A stretch of DNA of 60,774 nucleotides from Spirillospora albida (lineage in GTDB: Bacteria > Actinomycetota > Actinomycetes > Streptosporangiales > Streptosporangiaceae): positions 1-60,774 of the forward strand of contig NZ_JOFJ01000028.1 in NCBI RefSeq assembly GCF_000718255.1, in the 5' to 3' direction. This document shows, in pieces, positions 1-8,049 of the stretch. The notes below the pieces were generated by a model that saw only the letters and a program-made list of their open reading frames with translations, did no database searches and was not told where the DNA came from. A program made the translations under genes and the position numbers. How positions within the stretch are numbered: the first letter of the stretch is position 1; every line of letters begins with the position of its first letter.

Positions 1-171
1 GGCGGCGGCCAGGGCGGCCAGGCCGGCGGAGGTGAGGTCGTCGCGGTTGACGTGCGAGGGAACCCGCATCAGCGTCTCACGGACGATATGCCCGACCAGC
101 GGCAACTGGCTGCGGACGAGGTCCTCGACGTTGCGCTGCTGCTGAGCGGTGGTGATGTCCTGAGTCCTCAC
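1..171 (-). CDS. fliA: Flagellar-type RNA polymerase sigma factor (FliA/WhiG-like), N-terminal part
   Basis: Only the first 57 codons lie in the window; the gene runs off the left edge. Reading from a GTG at 171 gives a product starting MRTQDITTAQQQ, then LVRSQLPLVGHIVRETL and RVPSHVNRDDLTSAGLAAL. This is the start of sigma-70 region 2 as found in the FliA/WhiG class, where the SHV(D/N)RD(D/E)L segment is typical. An AAAGGG lies 6 bases upstream of the GTG. The gene is divergent from the flgN-flgK-flgL-fliW run, so it probably directs transcription of the flagellar genes (inference). The rest of the protein is not visible, so WhiG versus FliA cannot be decided. Confidence 0.75.
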   Translation of the reverse strand, partial: MRTQDITTAQQQRNVEDLVRSQLPLVGHIVRETLMRVPSHVNRDDLTSAGLAALAAA

Positions 172-430
172 GACGACCCTTTCGGCTGACTTCCCTGTGC
201 CGCCCGGTCCGTGGCGACAGGTAAGACAATCCGGCAGCAAAGGGTGAGCAATCGGTCGCAAACGGTTGCAGGGGGGTTGCGCTGCTCAACCCGCTGTAAC
301 CAGGGCGATTCGGAGAGTCATAGTCTGCGCGCGCGTAGGGAACTCCTCAGGCGGGGCCGCTCCCTGCCGAGAGTGAGGGGGACGACGGAGGCCCCAACCG
401 GGGGCGCCGAGGACCGGAGGGCAGGGGCGG

Positions 431-916
431 ATGAGCCTGGCCGATCTTTCGAGCACGTTGTGGCGGGTGCGCGAGATGCTGGACCTGCTGCTGTTCAAGC
501 TCGAGGAGGAGCAGCTTCTTCTCGCCGCAGGCAAGACCCGCTGGCTCCCGCACGCCACTCGTGAGGTGGAGATGGTGCTGGAGCAGATCCGTCAGACCGA
601 GGTGCTGCGCGCGGCCCAGGTCGACGCGGTCGCCGCGGAGCTCGGCCTGCACCCGGCACCGAGCCTGTCGCAGCTCGCGGCGGCCGCGGGGGAGCCGTGG
701 GGCGACATCCTCCAGCAGCACCGGGCGGCGTTCCTGACCGCCACTTCCGAGATCACCGCGATGGCGGAGCTGAACCGGGAGCTGCTCACCAGCGGCGCCC
801 GCTCCGTCCACGAGGCCCTGATGACGGTCACCGGACAGGTGTCCACCTACAGTCGCCGCGGCGAGACCGTCGGGACCGGGCGCGCCGCGTCCCACATCGT
901 CAACGAGGCCATGTGA
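431..916 (+). CDS. flgN: FlgN-like flagellar export chaperone
   Basis: Predicted 161-residue, mostly helical, Leu/Glu/Ala-rich protein with no membrane segment. It has the size and helical character of FlgN, the chaperone that delivers the hook-associated proteins FlgK and FlgL to the export gate. The call rests mainly on position: its TGA overlaps the ATG of flgK by one base (TGATG), so the two are translationally coupled, and flgL follows. The 259-bp gap upstream separates it from the divergent sigma-factor gene and should hold both promoters; I could not identify a confident sigma-28 box there. Confidence 0.75.
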   Translation: MSLADLSSTLWRVREMLDLLLFKLEEEQLLLAAGKTRWLPHATREVEMVLEQIRQTEVLRAAQVDAVAAELGLHPAPSLSQLAAAAGEPWGDILQQHRAAFLTATSEITAMAELNRELLTSGARSVHEALMTVTGQVSTYSRRGETVGTGRAASHIVNEAM

Positions 917-2343
917 TGAGCACCTTCTCCGGAATCTCCACCGCGCTCAGCGCCCTGTACGCGCAGCGCAAGGCCCTGGACGTCACGGGCCAGAACATCG
1001 CCAACGCCAACACCGACGGCTACAGCCGGCAGCGTGTCGAGATGAGCTCCGTCGGCGGCTCCATCCGGCCCGCCCTGTACGCGGTCTCGGACGGCCTCGG
1101 CAACGGCGTCACCGTCGACCGGATCGCCCGCGTCCGGGACGAGTTCCTGGAGTCCCGCGCCGAGATCGAGCACGCCAGGTCGGCGCAGCTCAACGGGCAG
1201 GAGCAGGTCCTCGCCCGGGTCGAGGACCTGTTCGGCGAGCCGTCCGACACGGGCCTGCAGTCGCAGCTGTCGGACTACTGGGCGGCCTGGGGCGACGTGG
1301 TCAACCAGCCGCAGGACCTCGCGGCGCGCGCGCAGCTGCTCCAGCGCGGCGGCACCGTGACCGACGCGCTGCGCACCACGCACGCCGGGCTGAGCTCGCT
1401 GTGGGACACCACCCGCGACCAGCTCGACACCCTCGCCTCGGAGATCAACACGGCCGCGACGGCCGTCGCCGACCTCAACGAGGCGATCGTCCGCGCGACC
1501 GCCGCCGGACTGCCCGCCAACGAGCTCGCCGACAAACGGGACGCGCACGTCCTGCGGCTCGCGGAGCTGGCGGGCGCCACCTCCCAGGCCCAGCCGAACG
1601 GCGCGGTGAACGTCACCCTCGCCGGCGGCTCCCTGGTCAGCGGCTCCACCGCGCGGTCCGTGGTCCCCGCGGGGGGCGCCTCGATGACCGCCGTGAAGGC
1701 CGACGCGGTCGCGAACAAGGTCATCTTGAGCTGGACCGACAGCGTCCCCGCCGCCGAGATCGGCATCACCTCCGGCGGCGCCGCCTCGACGCTGACGTCC
1801 CTCAACGACGTCATGCCCGGCTACGCCAGGCGGCTGGACGACGTCGCGGCGCGGCTCGCGTCCACCGTCAACGGCGCGCACGACGACGGCTACGACCTCA
1901 ACGGCGACCCCGGCCAGGCGTTCTTCACCGGCACGACCGCCGCCACGATCTCCGTCGCGCTCACCGACCCGGCGCACGTGGCCGCCTCGTCGCAGCCGCC
2001 GCGGCCGGACCCGAAGGACTCGACCAAGACCATCCCGAGCCTGGACGCGGGCAACGCCGACGCGCTCGCCGACTTCGCCGGCTCCCCGAACGGCGCCGAC
2101 CGCCTGTACCGGACGGTCGTCACCGACCTCGGCGTCGACTCGCAGAACGCGCAGCGGCGCGTCGCCATCCAGAACGTGATCACGGGCAACAACGACGCGC
2201 AGCGGGCCGGCCAGTCCGGCGTCAGCCTGGACGAGGAGATGGCGAACATGCTCCTCTACCAGCGCGCCTACCAGGCGGCCAGCACCATGGTCTCCACGAT
2301 CAACTCGACCTTCGACTCTCTCTTCGGCATGATCAGGGGCTGA
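916..2343 (+). CDS. flgK: Flagellar hook-associated protein 1 (FlgK)
   Basis: 475-residue protein. The N-terminus (GISTALSALYAQRKALDVTG, then QNIANANTDGYSRQRVEM) is the conserved flagellar rod/hook motif, and the C-terminus (ANMLLYQRAYQAASTMVSTI, then NSTFDSLFGMIRG) is the matching coiled-coil end, so the protein looks complete. FlgK forms the first hook-filament junction. The start ATG at 916 overlaps the flgN stop. FlgL follows after two bases. Length is in the lower range for FlgK, which varies in its middle domain. Confidence 0.96.
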   Translation: MSTFSGISTALSALYAQRKALDVTGQNIANANTDGYSRQRVEMSSVGGSIRPALYAVSDGLGNGVTVDRIARVRDEFLESRAEIEHARSAQLNGQEQVLARVEDLFGEPSDTGLQSQLSDYWAAWGDVVNQPQDLAARAQLLQRGGTVTDALRTTHAGLSSLWDTTRDQLDTLASEINTAATAVADLNEAIVRATAAGLPANELADKRDAHVLRLAELAGATSQAQPNGAVNVTLAGGSLVSGSTARSVVPAGGASMTAVKADAVANKVILSWTDSVPAAEIGITSGGAASTLTSLNDVMPGYARRLDDVAARLASTVNGAHDDGYDLNGDPGQAFFTGTTAATISVALTDPAHVAASSQPPRPDPKDSTKTIPSLDAGNADALADFAGSPNGADRLYRTVVTDLGVDSQNAQRRVAIQNVITGNNDAQRAGQSGVSLDEEMANMLLYQRAYQAASTMVSTINSTFDSLFGMIRG

Positions 2344-2345
2344 GC

Positions 2346-3236
2346 ATGACCTATATCCGGTCGACCGAACGTTCGATCTCCACCCGCGTCCTGAACAACC
2401 TGCAGGGCAACGTGAACCGGATGGACGACATCCAGCAGCGGCTGTCCAGCGGCAAGCAGCTGTCGCGTCCGTCGGACTCGCCGGCGGGCACCACGTCGGC
2501 CCTGCAGCTGCGCGGCGACGTCCGCGTCCAGGAGCAGTACACCCGCAACAGCAGTGACGCGCTCGGCTGGCTCGACACGATCGACACGGCGCTCGGCAGC
2601 ATGGGCGACCAGCTGATCAGGGCGCGCGACATGGTCCTGCAGGGCATGTCGTCCGGCGCGGGCGGCTCGACCACCGCCCGCAGCGCCCTCGCCGGCGAGA
2701 TCGAGAACCTGCGCGGCTCCCTGATCGGCCTGGCCAACACCACCTACCTCGGCCGGCCGGTCTTCGGCGGCGCCACGTCCACCCCGCAGGCCTACGACGC
2801 CGACGGCGTGTACCTCGGCGACGACCGCGCGGTCGAGCGCTCCATCGGCGACAACACCAAGCTCGCCGTGAACGTCGACGGCGAGAAGGTGTTCGGCGAG
2901 GGCGACGACCAGCTGTTCCAGATCCTGGAGGACGTCGTCGACCACCTGAAGAACGACCCGTCCGCGCTCGGCGACGACCTCGGCCGCCTGGACGCCGCCA
3001 TCAAGACCATCCACACCCAGATCGCCGATGTCGGCGCTCGCACCAACCGGGTGGACCAGATGCGCCAGGTCGCCGTCGACCGGATCCTCACGCTCAAGAC
3101 CCAGCTGTCCGACATCGAGGACATCGACCTGCCCAAGACCATCGTCGAACTCAACCTTCAGCAGACGGCGTACCAGGCGGCCCTCGCCGCGACCGCGCGC
3201 GTCGTTCAGCCCTCCCTGGTGGACTTCCTGAAATGA
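2346..3236 (+). CDS. flgL: Flagellar hook-associated protein 3 (FlgL)
   Basis: 296-residue flagellin-like protein. The N-terminus contains RVLNNLQGNVNRMDDIQQRL followed by SSGKQLSRPSDSPAGTTSAL, the classic flagellin/FlgL head; the C-terminus has VELNLQQTAYQAALAATARV and ends VDFLK. It forms the second hook-filament junction next to FlgK. It starts two bases after the flgK stop, and its own end overlaps the start of fliW by four bases, so flgN-flgK-flgL-fliW form one operon. Confidence 0.95.
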   Translation: MTYIRSTERSISTRVLNNLQGNVNRMDDIQQRLSSGKQLSRPSDSPAGTTSALQLRGDVRVQEQYTRNSSDALGWLDTIDTALGSMGDQLIRARDMVLQGMSSGAGGSTTARSALAGEIENLRGSLIGLANTTYLGRPVFGGATSTPQAYDADGVYLGDDRAVERSIGDNTKLAVNVDGEKVFGEGDDQLFQILEDVVDHLKNDPSALGDDLGRLDAAIKTIHTQIADVGARTNRVDQMRQVAVDRILTLKTQLSDIEDIDLPKTIVELNLQQTAYQAALAATARVVQPSLVDFLK

Positions 3237-3676
3237 TCTCACTTGACGAACGCACGACGACGGCGACCGAGGAGCAGGGCGTGGACACGGCCGAACTGCC
3301 GACGATCGAACTGGTCGCCCCCATGCCGGGGTTCCCGCAGCACCGCACCTTCGTCCTGGTCCGCGCCGACGAGCAGGGCACGCTGTACTCGCTGCGCTCC
3401 CTGGAGGACCCCGGCCTGCGCTTCCTGGTGATCGCCCCGGCGCCGTTCTTCCCGGAGTACGCGCCGGAGGTCGACGACGACACCCTCGCGGAGCTGAAGG
3501 CGACCGGCCCCGAGCACCTGCTCGTGCTGCTGATCGTCACCGCGACGGGCGCCATCGCCGACGCCACCGCGAACCTGATGGCGCCGATCATCGTCAACAC
3601 CGACACCCACCGCGCGGCCCAGGTCGTCCTCGCGGGGTCGGACCTGCCGATCCGCGCACCCCTGGTCACGGCCTGA
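3233..3676 (+). CDS. fliW: Flagellar assembly factor FliW
   Basis: 147 residues, matching the FliW family in size and sequence: ELPTIELVAPMPGFPQHRTF early, LRFLVIAPAPFFPEY in the middle, and a C-terminal part with ATANLMAPIIVNTDTHRAAQ, the typical 'NLxAPIvIN' block. FliW binds flagellin and also binds and inhibits CsrA, linking secretion to flagellin translation. The start overlaps flgL by four bases; csrA lies 127 bp downstream, the usual FliW-CsrA pairing. Confidence 0.95.
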   Translation: MISLDERTTTATEEQGVDTAELPTIELVAPMPGFPQHRTFVLVRADEQGTLYSLRSLEDPGLRFLVIAPAPFFPEYAPEVDDDTLAELKATGPEHLLVLLIVTATGAIADATANLMAPIIVNTDTHRAAQVVLAGSDLPIRAPLVTA

Positions 3677-3803
3677 CAAATCCCCCCGAATCACGTGTCA
3701 TCCATCCCGGACGGCGCGTGATTCGGCGTTTCCGAGGGCGCGCCGCGACGTCAGGCGGGTAGGTCTCCCCTAGGCTCGCATGAGCCGGTGAGGAGGCCCG
3801 AAC

Positions 3804-4049
3804 GTGCTGGTACTGACCCGTCGTACAGGTGAGAGCGTGATGATCGGCGACGACGTCGTCGTCACCGTCCTCGACGTGCGCGGCGACGTGGTCAGGGTGG
3901 GCGTCCGCGCCCCCCGGTCCGTCCCCGTGCACCGCGAGGAGGTGTTCAAGGAACTCCAGGCCGCCAACCGCGAGGCCGCGTCCCCGGGCGAGGACGCCCT
4001 CGCCGACCTCCAGCGCCTCCTCGGCCGGCGGCCGGGCAAGGAGTCCTGA
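3804..4049 (+). CDS. csrA: Carbon storage regulator CsrA
   Basis: 81-residue RNA-binding protein with the standard start MLVLTRRTGESVMIGDDVVV and the family block VRVGVRAPRSVPVHREEVF. CsrA represses translation of flagellin and other mRNAs by binding GGA loops, and is antagonised by FliW, encoded just upstream. The C-terminal tail of about 20 residues beyond the core fold is variable in the family. It starts after a 127-bp gap and may have its own promoter. Confidence 0.95.
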   Translation: MLVLTRRTGESVMIGDDVVVTVLDVRGDVVRVGVRAPRSVPVHREEVFKELQAANREAASPGEDALADLQRLLGRRPGKES

Positions 4050-4124
4050 ACGCGAACGGCCGATGCCGGGCCGGCTTTGAGATCATCGCCGCGGACGTCC
4101 ATCCGCCCCGGCAAGGAGATCTCC

Positions 4125-4784
4125 GTGACCGACCGCCGCGCCCCCGCGGGGCATCTGGCCGACGCCCGGCTCATCTGGGACTACCACCTGGTCGGCCATG
4201 AGCCGCGGCCCTGCTCGGCGGCCATCGGGCTCGGCAGCCACGACATCGGCGTGGCGACGTTCGCCGCCGAGCTCTACCACGCCGGCATGTTCCCCGTCCT
4301 GGTGTTCTCCGGCGCCACCAGCGCCACCACCGAGGCCCGGTTCCCGCGCGGGGAGGCGGTGGAGTTCGCCGAGCACGCCGTGCGGCTCGGCGTCCCCGCG
4401 TCCGCGATCATCATCGAGCCGCGCGCCGCCAACACCGGCCAGAACATCGGCTTCTCCCGCGCCGCCCTCGCCGCCGCCGGCGTTGAGGTCACCTCGCTGA
4501 TGCTGATCTCCAAGCCGTACATGGAGCGCCGCGCCCTGGCCACCGCCCGCAAGGCGTGGCCCGAGGCCGACCTGGTCTGCGCGTCGCAGCCCGTCCCGTT
4601 CGAGGACTACCTCGAGGCGATCGGCGACGAGAGGTTCGTCATCGACATGATCGTCGGCGACCTGCAGCGGGTGATCGAGTACCCGTCGCGCGGCTTCGCC
4701 GTCCACCAGGACGTCCCCGCCGACGTGCAGGCCGCCTACCGGCGCCTGACCACCGCCGGCTTCACCAGCCGCCTGGCCCCCTGA
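4125..4784 (+). CDS. YdcF/SanA-like DUF218 protein
   Basis: 219 residues from a GTG with a good AAGGAG 8 bases upstream. The sequence carries the DUF218/YdcF pattern: AAIGLGSHDIGVATFAAELY, VLVFSGATSATTEARFPRGE, EPRAANTGQNIGFSRAAL and ISKPYMERRALATARKAWP. Members of this family bind S-adenosylmethionine-like ligands or affect envelope permeability, but a reaction is not established. There is no signal peptide or membrane segment, so it is probably cytosolic. It lies 75 bp after csrA with no obvious functional link. Confidence 0.8.
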   Translation: MTDRRAPAGHLADARLIWDYHLVGHEPRPCSAAIGLGSHDIGVATFAAELYHAGMFPVLVFSGATSATTEARFPRGEAVEFAEHAVRLGVPASAIIIEPRAANTGQNIGFSRAALAAAGVEVTSLMLISKPYMERRALATARKAWPEADLVCASQPVPFEDYLEAIGDERFVIDMIVGDLQRVIEYPSRGFAVHQDVPADVQAAYRRLTTAGFTSRLAP

Positions 4785-4842
4785 CCCCGGCGGGCGGTGC
4801 GCCCGATCGCTTCGCTCGTCCGGGACTCCTAGGTTATTTTCC

Positions 4843-5499
4843 ATGACGACCGCACCCCCGGCCGCACACGCATGGCGCTGGCTCGTCGCCACCGCCGTGC
4901 TCTACAACCTCACCCACCATCTCGGCTTCGCGCTCGCCCCGCTCGGCGCCGTCGGCCACACCCGCTGGGCCGACTGGATCGACATCCTCACGCCCTACAC
5001 CGTCCTGCTCGCCGCGGCCGGCGCCCTCCGCGCCGCCGGCGCGCGCCCCCGCGCCTGGGCGCTTTACCTCATCGGCGCCATCACCTACACCGAAGGCCAC
5101 GGCATCCACCTGGCCGCCAACTCGGTCCACAACACCGACCCCGGCCCCACCGCCCACCTCTGGGACGAGACCGTCGGCCACTACCTCTGGTACGCCGGGG
5201 CCGCCCTCGTCTTCGCCGCCCTGGCGGCGGCCCTCGCCCGCACACCACCGCCGCGCACCCCGCTCCACCTTCCGCTCACCCTCGGCGTCGCCGTCACCTG
5301 GACGACCAACTCCATCGAGGGGACCACCGCCTTCATGGGCATCGCCATCGCCGCCGCCTTCACCGCCTACGGCTGGCACACCCGCCACCACCTCGGCCGC
5401 ATCCTGCTCCCCGCCTTCGCACCCGCCCTCATCATGCTCACCGCCTACGGCATCTGGCATCAGGGCTTCCCCCAGCCGTCCGAACTGGGCTGGATCTGA
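4843..5499 (+). CDS. Multi-pass membrane protein of unknown function
   Basis: 218 residues with about six hydrophobic segments (for example around residues 10-30, 50-70, 75-95, 108-128, 145-165 and 182-205) and many histidines in or next to them (NLTHHLGFAL, TEGHGIHLAANSVH, HLWDETVGHYLWY, TRHHLGR). The His-rich pattern could suggest metal or haem binding, but I do not recognise a family. It follows the DUF218 gene by 58 bp and is convergent with the UTRA regulator. Confidence 0.7.
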   Translation: MTTAPPAAHAWRWLVATAVLYNLTHHLGFALAPLGAVGHTRWADWIDILTPYTVLLAAAGALRAAGARPRAWALYLIGAITYTEGHGIHLAANSVHNTDPGPTAHLWDETVGHYLWYAGAALVFAALAAALARTPPPRTPLHLPLTLGVAVTWTTNSIEGTTAFMGIAIAAAFTAYGWHTRHHLGRILLPAFAPALIMLTAYGIWHQGFPQPSELGWI

Positions 5500-5538
5500 C
5501 CTCAGCTGCCCGGATGGTGGGGGAGTGCGACAGGACGC

Positions 5539-6345
5539 TCAGAACTCGTCCAGGCCGCCGACCTGGCCAACGGTGAAGATGTGGCGGGTGGCCGCGCAGA
5601 TCGTCTCGAGGGTATGGATGGGCGTGCCCTCCGTGGAGTAGGACGCCCGGAGGACCTGGACGACCCACTCACCAGGATCCAGCTCGAGCGTCTCCGCCTC
5701 GAAGCGCGTCGCGGGACGGGCGGTGAGGGTCTCCTCAGCGTGACCGAAGGCGTACCCGAGGGCGGTGATCGCGGCCTGCAGGGACGGCTTGACGAACTCC
5801 GGTTCGGCGATGCGCGTCCCTGCGAAAAGGTCGGCCCGGAAGTAGGACGTTGCGATGCGGACCGGGACGTCGTTCGCGGTCATCATCTTGCGCCGCGCGA
5901 TGATCTCGTCCCCCGGCTGGACGCGCAGGCACACCGCCACGTGATCGTTCGCAGGTTCCACGCCGACATAGAGCATCCGGCGTCCCGGGCGGATGCCCTG
6001 GCGCTCGGCTTCAGTGAGGAAGAGGGACGCTGATCCCCGCGTCACGGGGTCGGTCGGAAGCGCCCGCTGCACGATCACCTCGGGTCCCTGGCTGACCGGC
6101 GCGGCCGGCGCCTTGGCGACCGGGCCCTTGCGCATCTGGGAAACGCGGCCCGGTGTCACACCCAGCGCCTTGGCGATCTCCTCCAGCGTGTGCCCCGCCT
6201 CGCGCGCCTCCGCGATCGCCCCGCGCCGCACACGAGCCGCCTCTTCGGTGATGCCCTGCTGCTCGGTCATCGCCCGGCTGACGGCACGTGCCCGCTCAAT
6301 CGGATCCACAATGGCCGAAATATCCCGCAATGTCATCAGGTCCAC
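5539..6345 (-). CDS. Transcriptional regulator: short HTH plus UTRA ligand domain
   Basis: 268 residues. Residues about 37-72 form a helix-turn-helix of the 'EIAKALGVTPGRVSQMR' type rather than the GntR winged helix usually joined to UTRA. From about residue 95 the protein matches the UTRA fold: QGIRPGRRMLYVGVEPANDH, VQPGDEIIARRKMMTANDVP, VRIATSYFRADLF, and near the end TRFEAETLELDPGEWVVQVL. UTRA domains bind small effectors. An inverted repeat upstream (6374-6453) is a good operator candidate. The unusual HTH-UTRA pairing is the notable point. Confidence 0.8.
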   Translation of the reverse strand: MDLMTLRDISAIVDPIERARAVSRAMTEQQGITEEAARVRRGAIAEAREAGHTLEEIAKALGVTPGRVSQMRKGPVAKAPAAPVSQGPEVIVQRALPTDPVTRGSASLFLTEAERQGIRPGRRMLYVGVEPANDHVAVCLRVQPGDEIIARRKMMTANDVPVRIATSYFRADLFAGTRIAEPEFVKPSLQAAITALGYAFGHAEETLTARPATRFEAETLELDPGEWVVQVLRASYSTEGTPIHTLETICAATRHIFTVGQVGGLDEF

Positions 6346-6373
6346 GAGATCAGCACTCCCATCCTTCGCAATG

Positions 6374-6453
6374 AACTTTAGCCCCCCTATTGCATAGGGT
6401 CGCGAGGCGAGTTTATCCTCGCGGAGCAGAGCGACAATAGGCCCCCTAAAGTT
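6374..6453. promoter_or_regulatory. Divergent operator-like inverted repeat
   Basis: Two 19-base arms, aactttagcccccctattg (6374-6392) and its counterpart caataggccccctaaagtt (6435-6453), face each other; 14 of 19 positions pair, with only the central five failing. The arms flank a smaller hairpin, cgcgagg...cctcgcg, and the stretch is visibly AT-richer than its surroundings. It lies between the regulator start (6345) and the small gene at 6582, where an autoregulatory operator would be expected. Confidence 0.5.
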
Positions 6454-6581
6454 CCGGGCTCCGGCGCCATCGCGGGCCGCGGCAGCCTGGTGGGAGGGCC
6501 GGTCAAAGAGCCGCCGCGCGGCCGGGGCTGAGATTGGGAGACCTCTCCCGACCGCGCGGCTCTACCTCGCAGGGAGGCACG

Positions 6582-6863
6582 ATGACGATATCCGGTGGCG
6601 ACGATGCCGTCCGGGACTCGGGCATGTCGGACGAGGACGTGCTGGCCGCGTTGCGGCGGGACTTTCCCGGGCATCGGATCAGCCGAGGCCGACGCAGGGA
6701 CGGGGCGCTGGGGTGCTGGGTGGCGGCGCTGCGCGACCCGTCCGCCGGTCTCTACCCCACGCTGATCGAGGACACCGCCGAGAAGCTGCGCGACCAGCTC
6801 GTCCTGGAGAGCGGGCGCGTTCGGGCCGAGCCCAAGGAGCCCGTCCGGTGGTGGGGGCTGTGA
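6582..6863 (+). CDS. Small protein of unknown function
   Basis: 93 residues from ATG 6582, chosen because AGGGAGG lies just upstream. The core reads DVLAALRRDFPGHRISRGRR then LGCWVAALRD and TAEKLRDQL. It resembles the next small protein and the one at 32438 in outline: a short helix, F-P/aromatic turn, then a W-A strand and a final helix. Its TGA overlaps the GTG of the following gene, so they are coupled. Function unknown. Confidence 0.65.
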   Translation: MTISGGDDAVRDSGMSDEDVLAALRRDFPGHRISRGRRRDGALGCWVAALRDPSAGLYPTLIEDTAEKLRDQLVLESGRVRAEPKEPVRWWGL

Positions 6864-7229
6864 CCATCGCACCGATCGGCCCCACCTGGTGGGCCTCCGA
6901 CATCACCCCCGAACACGTCGCCGCGGTCATCCGGGACGCCTTCCCATGGGTGCGGTCGGTCTACTACGGCCACGCCACCCGCCACTGGTGGGCACTCAGT
7001 GGCGACTACATGGTCGAAGCCACCGACCCCGACCAGCTCTACCGGCGAATCAGGAACCAACCTCCGACTGGCACGCGGCCGAGCGCCCCGCCGCCCTGGC
7101 CATACATCAGGTCGGACGGACGCGCCACCCCCCCGCCCGTCCTTCCCCGTCTTCGAACCGCAGCCCGGACGCCTGCGCCGGCTTCTCAACGCGTGCCGCA
7201 GGTTCGTCGGTTTCGCCGACGACTCGTAG
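6860..7229 (+). pseudogene. Small protein gene, probably frameshifted near its end
   Basis: GTG at 6860 overlaps the previous stop. The first about 65 codons read as a protein: TIAPIGPTWWASDITPEHVA, VIRDAFPWVRSVYYGHATRH, WWALSGDYMVEATDPDQLYR. After about 7060 this frame becomes Pro/Arg-rich and would run on through the hairpin at 7242-7272. Another frame gives a plausible end, RLRRLLNACRRFVGFADDS, stopping at 7229 just before the hairpin. A frameshift, real or a sequencing error, is the simplest explanation; a short C-terminal tail difference is the alternative. Confidence 0.45.
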
Positions 7230-7241
7230 CGCTGAACAAAG

Positions 7242-7272
7242 GGGCCTGCCCATGTTCGGCCTGGGCAGGCCC
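7242..7272 (+). terminator. Intrinsic terminator-like hairpin
   Basis: Perfect 11-bp stem, gggcctgccca (7242-7252) with tgggcaggccc (7262-7272), 9-base loop. It lies just after the small gene pair. A T-run is lacking, as is usual in high-GC actinobacteria. Two further short inverted motifs, ggggcgcagcccc and ggggcggagcccc, follow at about 7330-7370. Confidence 0.65.
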
Positions 7273-7409
7273 AAGGCCCTTGAAAGCAGATGCGCCTGAT
7301 GGTTCCTGGGAGACCGTTCCGGGGGTGCGGGGCGCAGCCCCGCCTCGGGGGTCTGGGGCGGAGCCCCAGGGAATGAGTCCGAGCGGAGCGAGGGCCTTGC
7401 TCTCCCCGG

Positions 7410-7925
7410 TCAGGGGACGTGTTCGTGGCCGGACCAGACGCCTCGTCCGTGCCACGCCGTGCCGTCCCAGATGTACGGGTGGGCCATCGTCCCGTAGAAG
7501 CCGGGCCCGCAGGACGCCGAGCCGCCGTAGTCGAAGACCTCGCTGGGGCCGTAGGGCCCGGGGAACTCGCCGCCCCTCTGGCCGGTCGGGGCGTACTTCC
7601 AGTCGGTCCTGCGGCACACCGTCCAGCTGGAGCCGTTCCATTTGAGCACGTCGAGCCTTACGGCCGCGTACCTCGCCTCCTTGGCCAGGCCGGTGCCGCA
7701 TCCCTGGGTCAGCGCGAAGGCGTCCGCGTACGCGAGGTTGCCCGAGAGAGTGCCGGGACGGCGGTGGTCGATTCCCGCGGTGCCCTGGACGCACAGGCCG
7801 GCGCCGTTGTACACGGTGACGTTCCGGGCCCAGGTCCATGCGTGGGCCGGTGATGCCCACGTCGCGAACATCAGTCCGCAGGTTCCGTACAGGATCGGCT
7901 TCGCGGCTCGGCGATAGGACGCCAT
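7410..7925 (-). CDS. Secreted protein of unknown function
   Basis: 171 residues from the ATG at 7925, chosen for a GGAG 5 bases upstream. The N-terminus is a signal peptide: RRAAKPILYG, a hydrophobic stretch, then SPAHA|W with a likely cleavage after Ala. The mature part has four or more cysteines and many aromatic/glycine residues (TVYNGAGLCVQG, LTQGCGTG, WTVCRRTDWK, ASCGPGFYG), suggesting a small disulphide-bonded extracellular protein. I do not recognise the family. Confidence 0.65.
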   Translation of the reverse strand: MASYRRAAKPILYGTCGLMFATWASPAHAWTWARNVTVYNGAGLCVQGTAGIDHRRPGTLSGNLAYADAFALTQGCGTGLAKEARYAAVRLDVLKWNGSSWTVCRRTDWKYAPTGQRGGEFPGPYGPSEVFDYGGSASCGPGFYGTMAHPYIWDGTAWHGRGVWSGHEHVP

Positions 7926-7979
7926 GGCTACTCCATTGATGAGCTGACCGTGGAGCGCCGCGCCCGACCGGGGCCAGGG

Positions 7980-8027
7980 CCCCATCTCACCCAGAATCGT
8001 AACATGGACACGGAGGGTGAGATAGGG
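7980..8027. terminator. Hairpin downstream of the amidohydrolase gene
   Basis: Arms ccccatctcaccc (7980-7992) and gggtgagataggg (8015-8027) pair at 12 of 13 positions around a 22-base loop. It lies just after the stop of the minus-strand gene at 8050 and before the next minus-strand gene, so it probably ends the amidohydrolase transcript. Confidence 0.5.
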
Positions 8028-8049
8028 CTCTGACCTGGCCTTCCGTGCT

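Noticed and set aside
847..1977. Long minus-strand open frame opposite flgK
   Set aside because: Arg/Gly/Val-rich low-complexity translation, antisense to a clear FlgK; a composition artefact.
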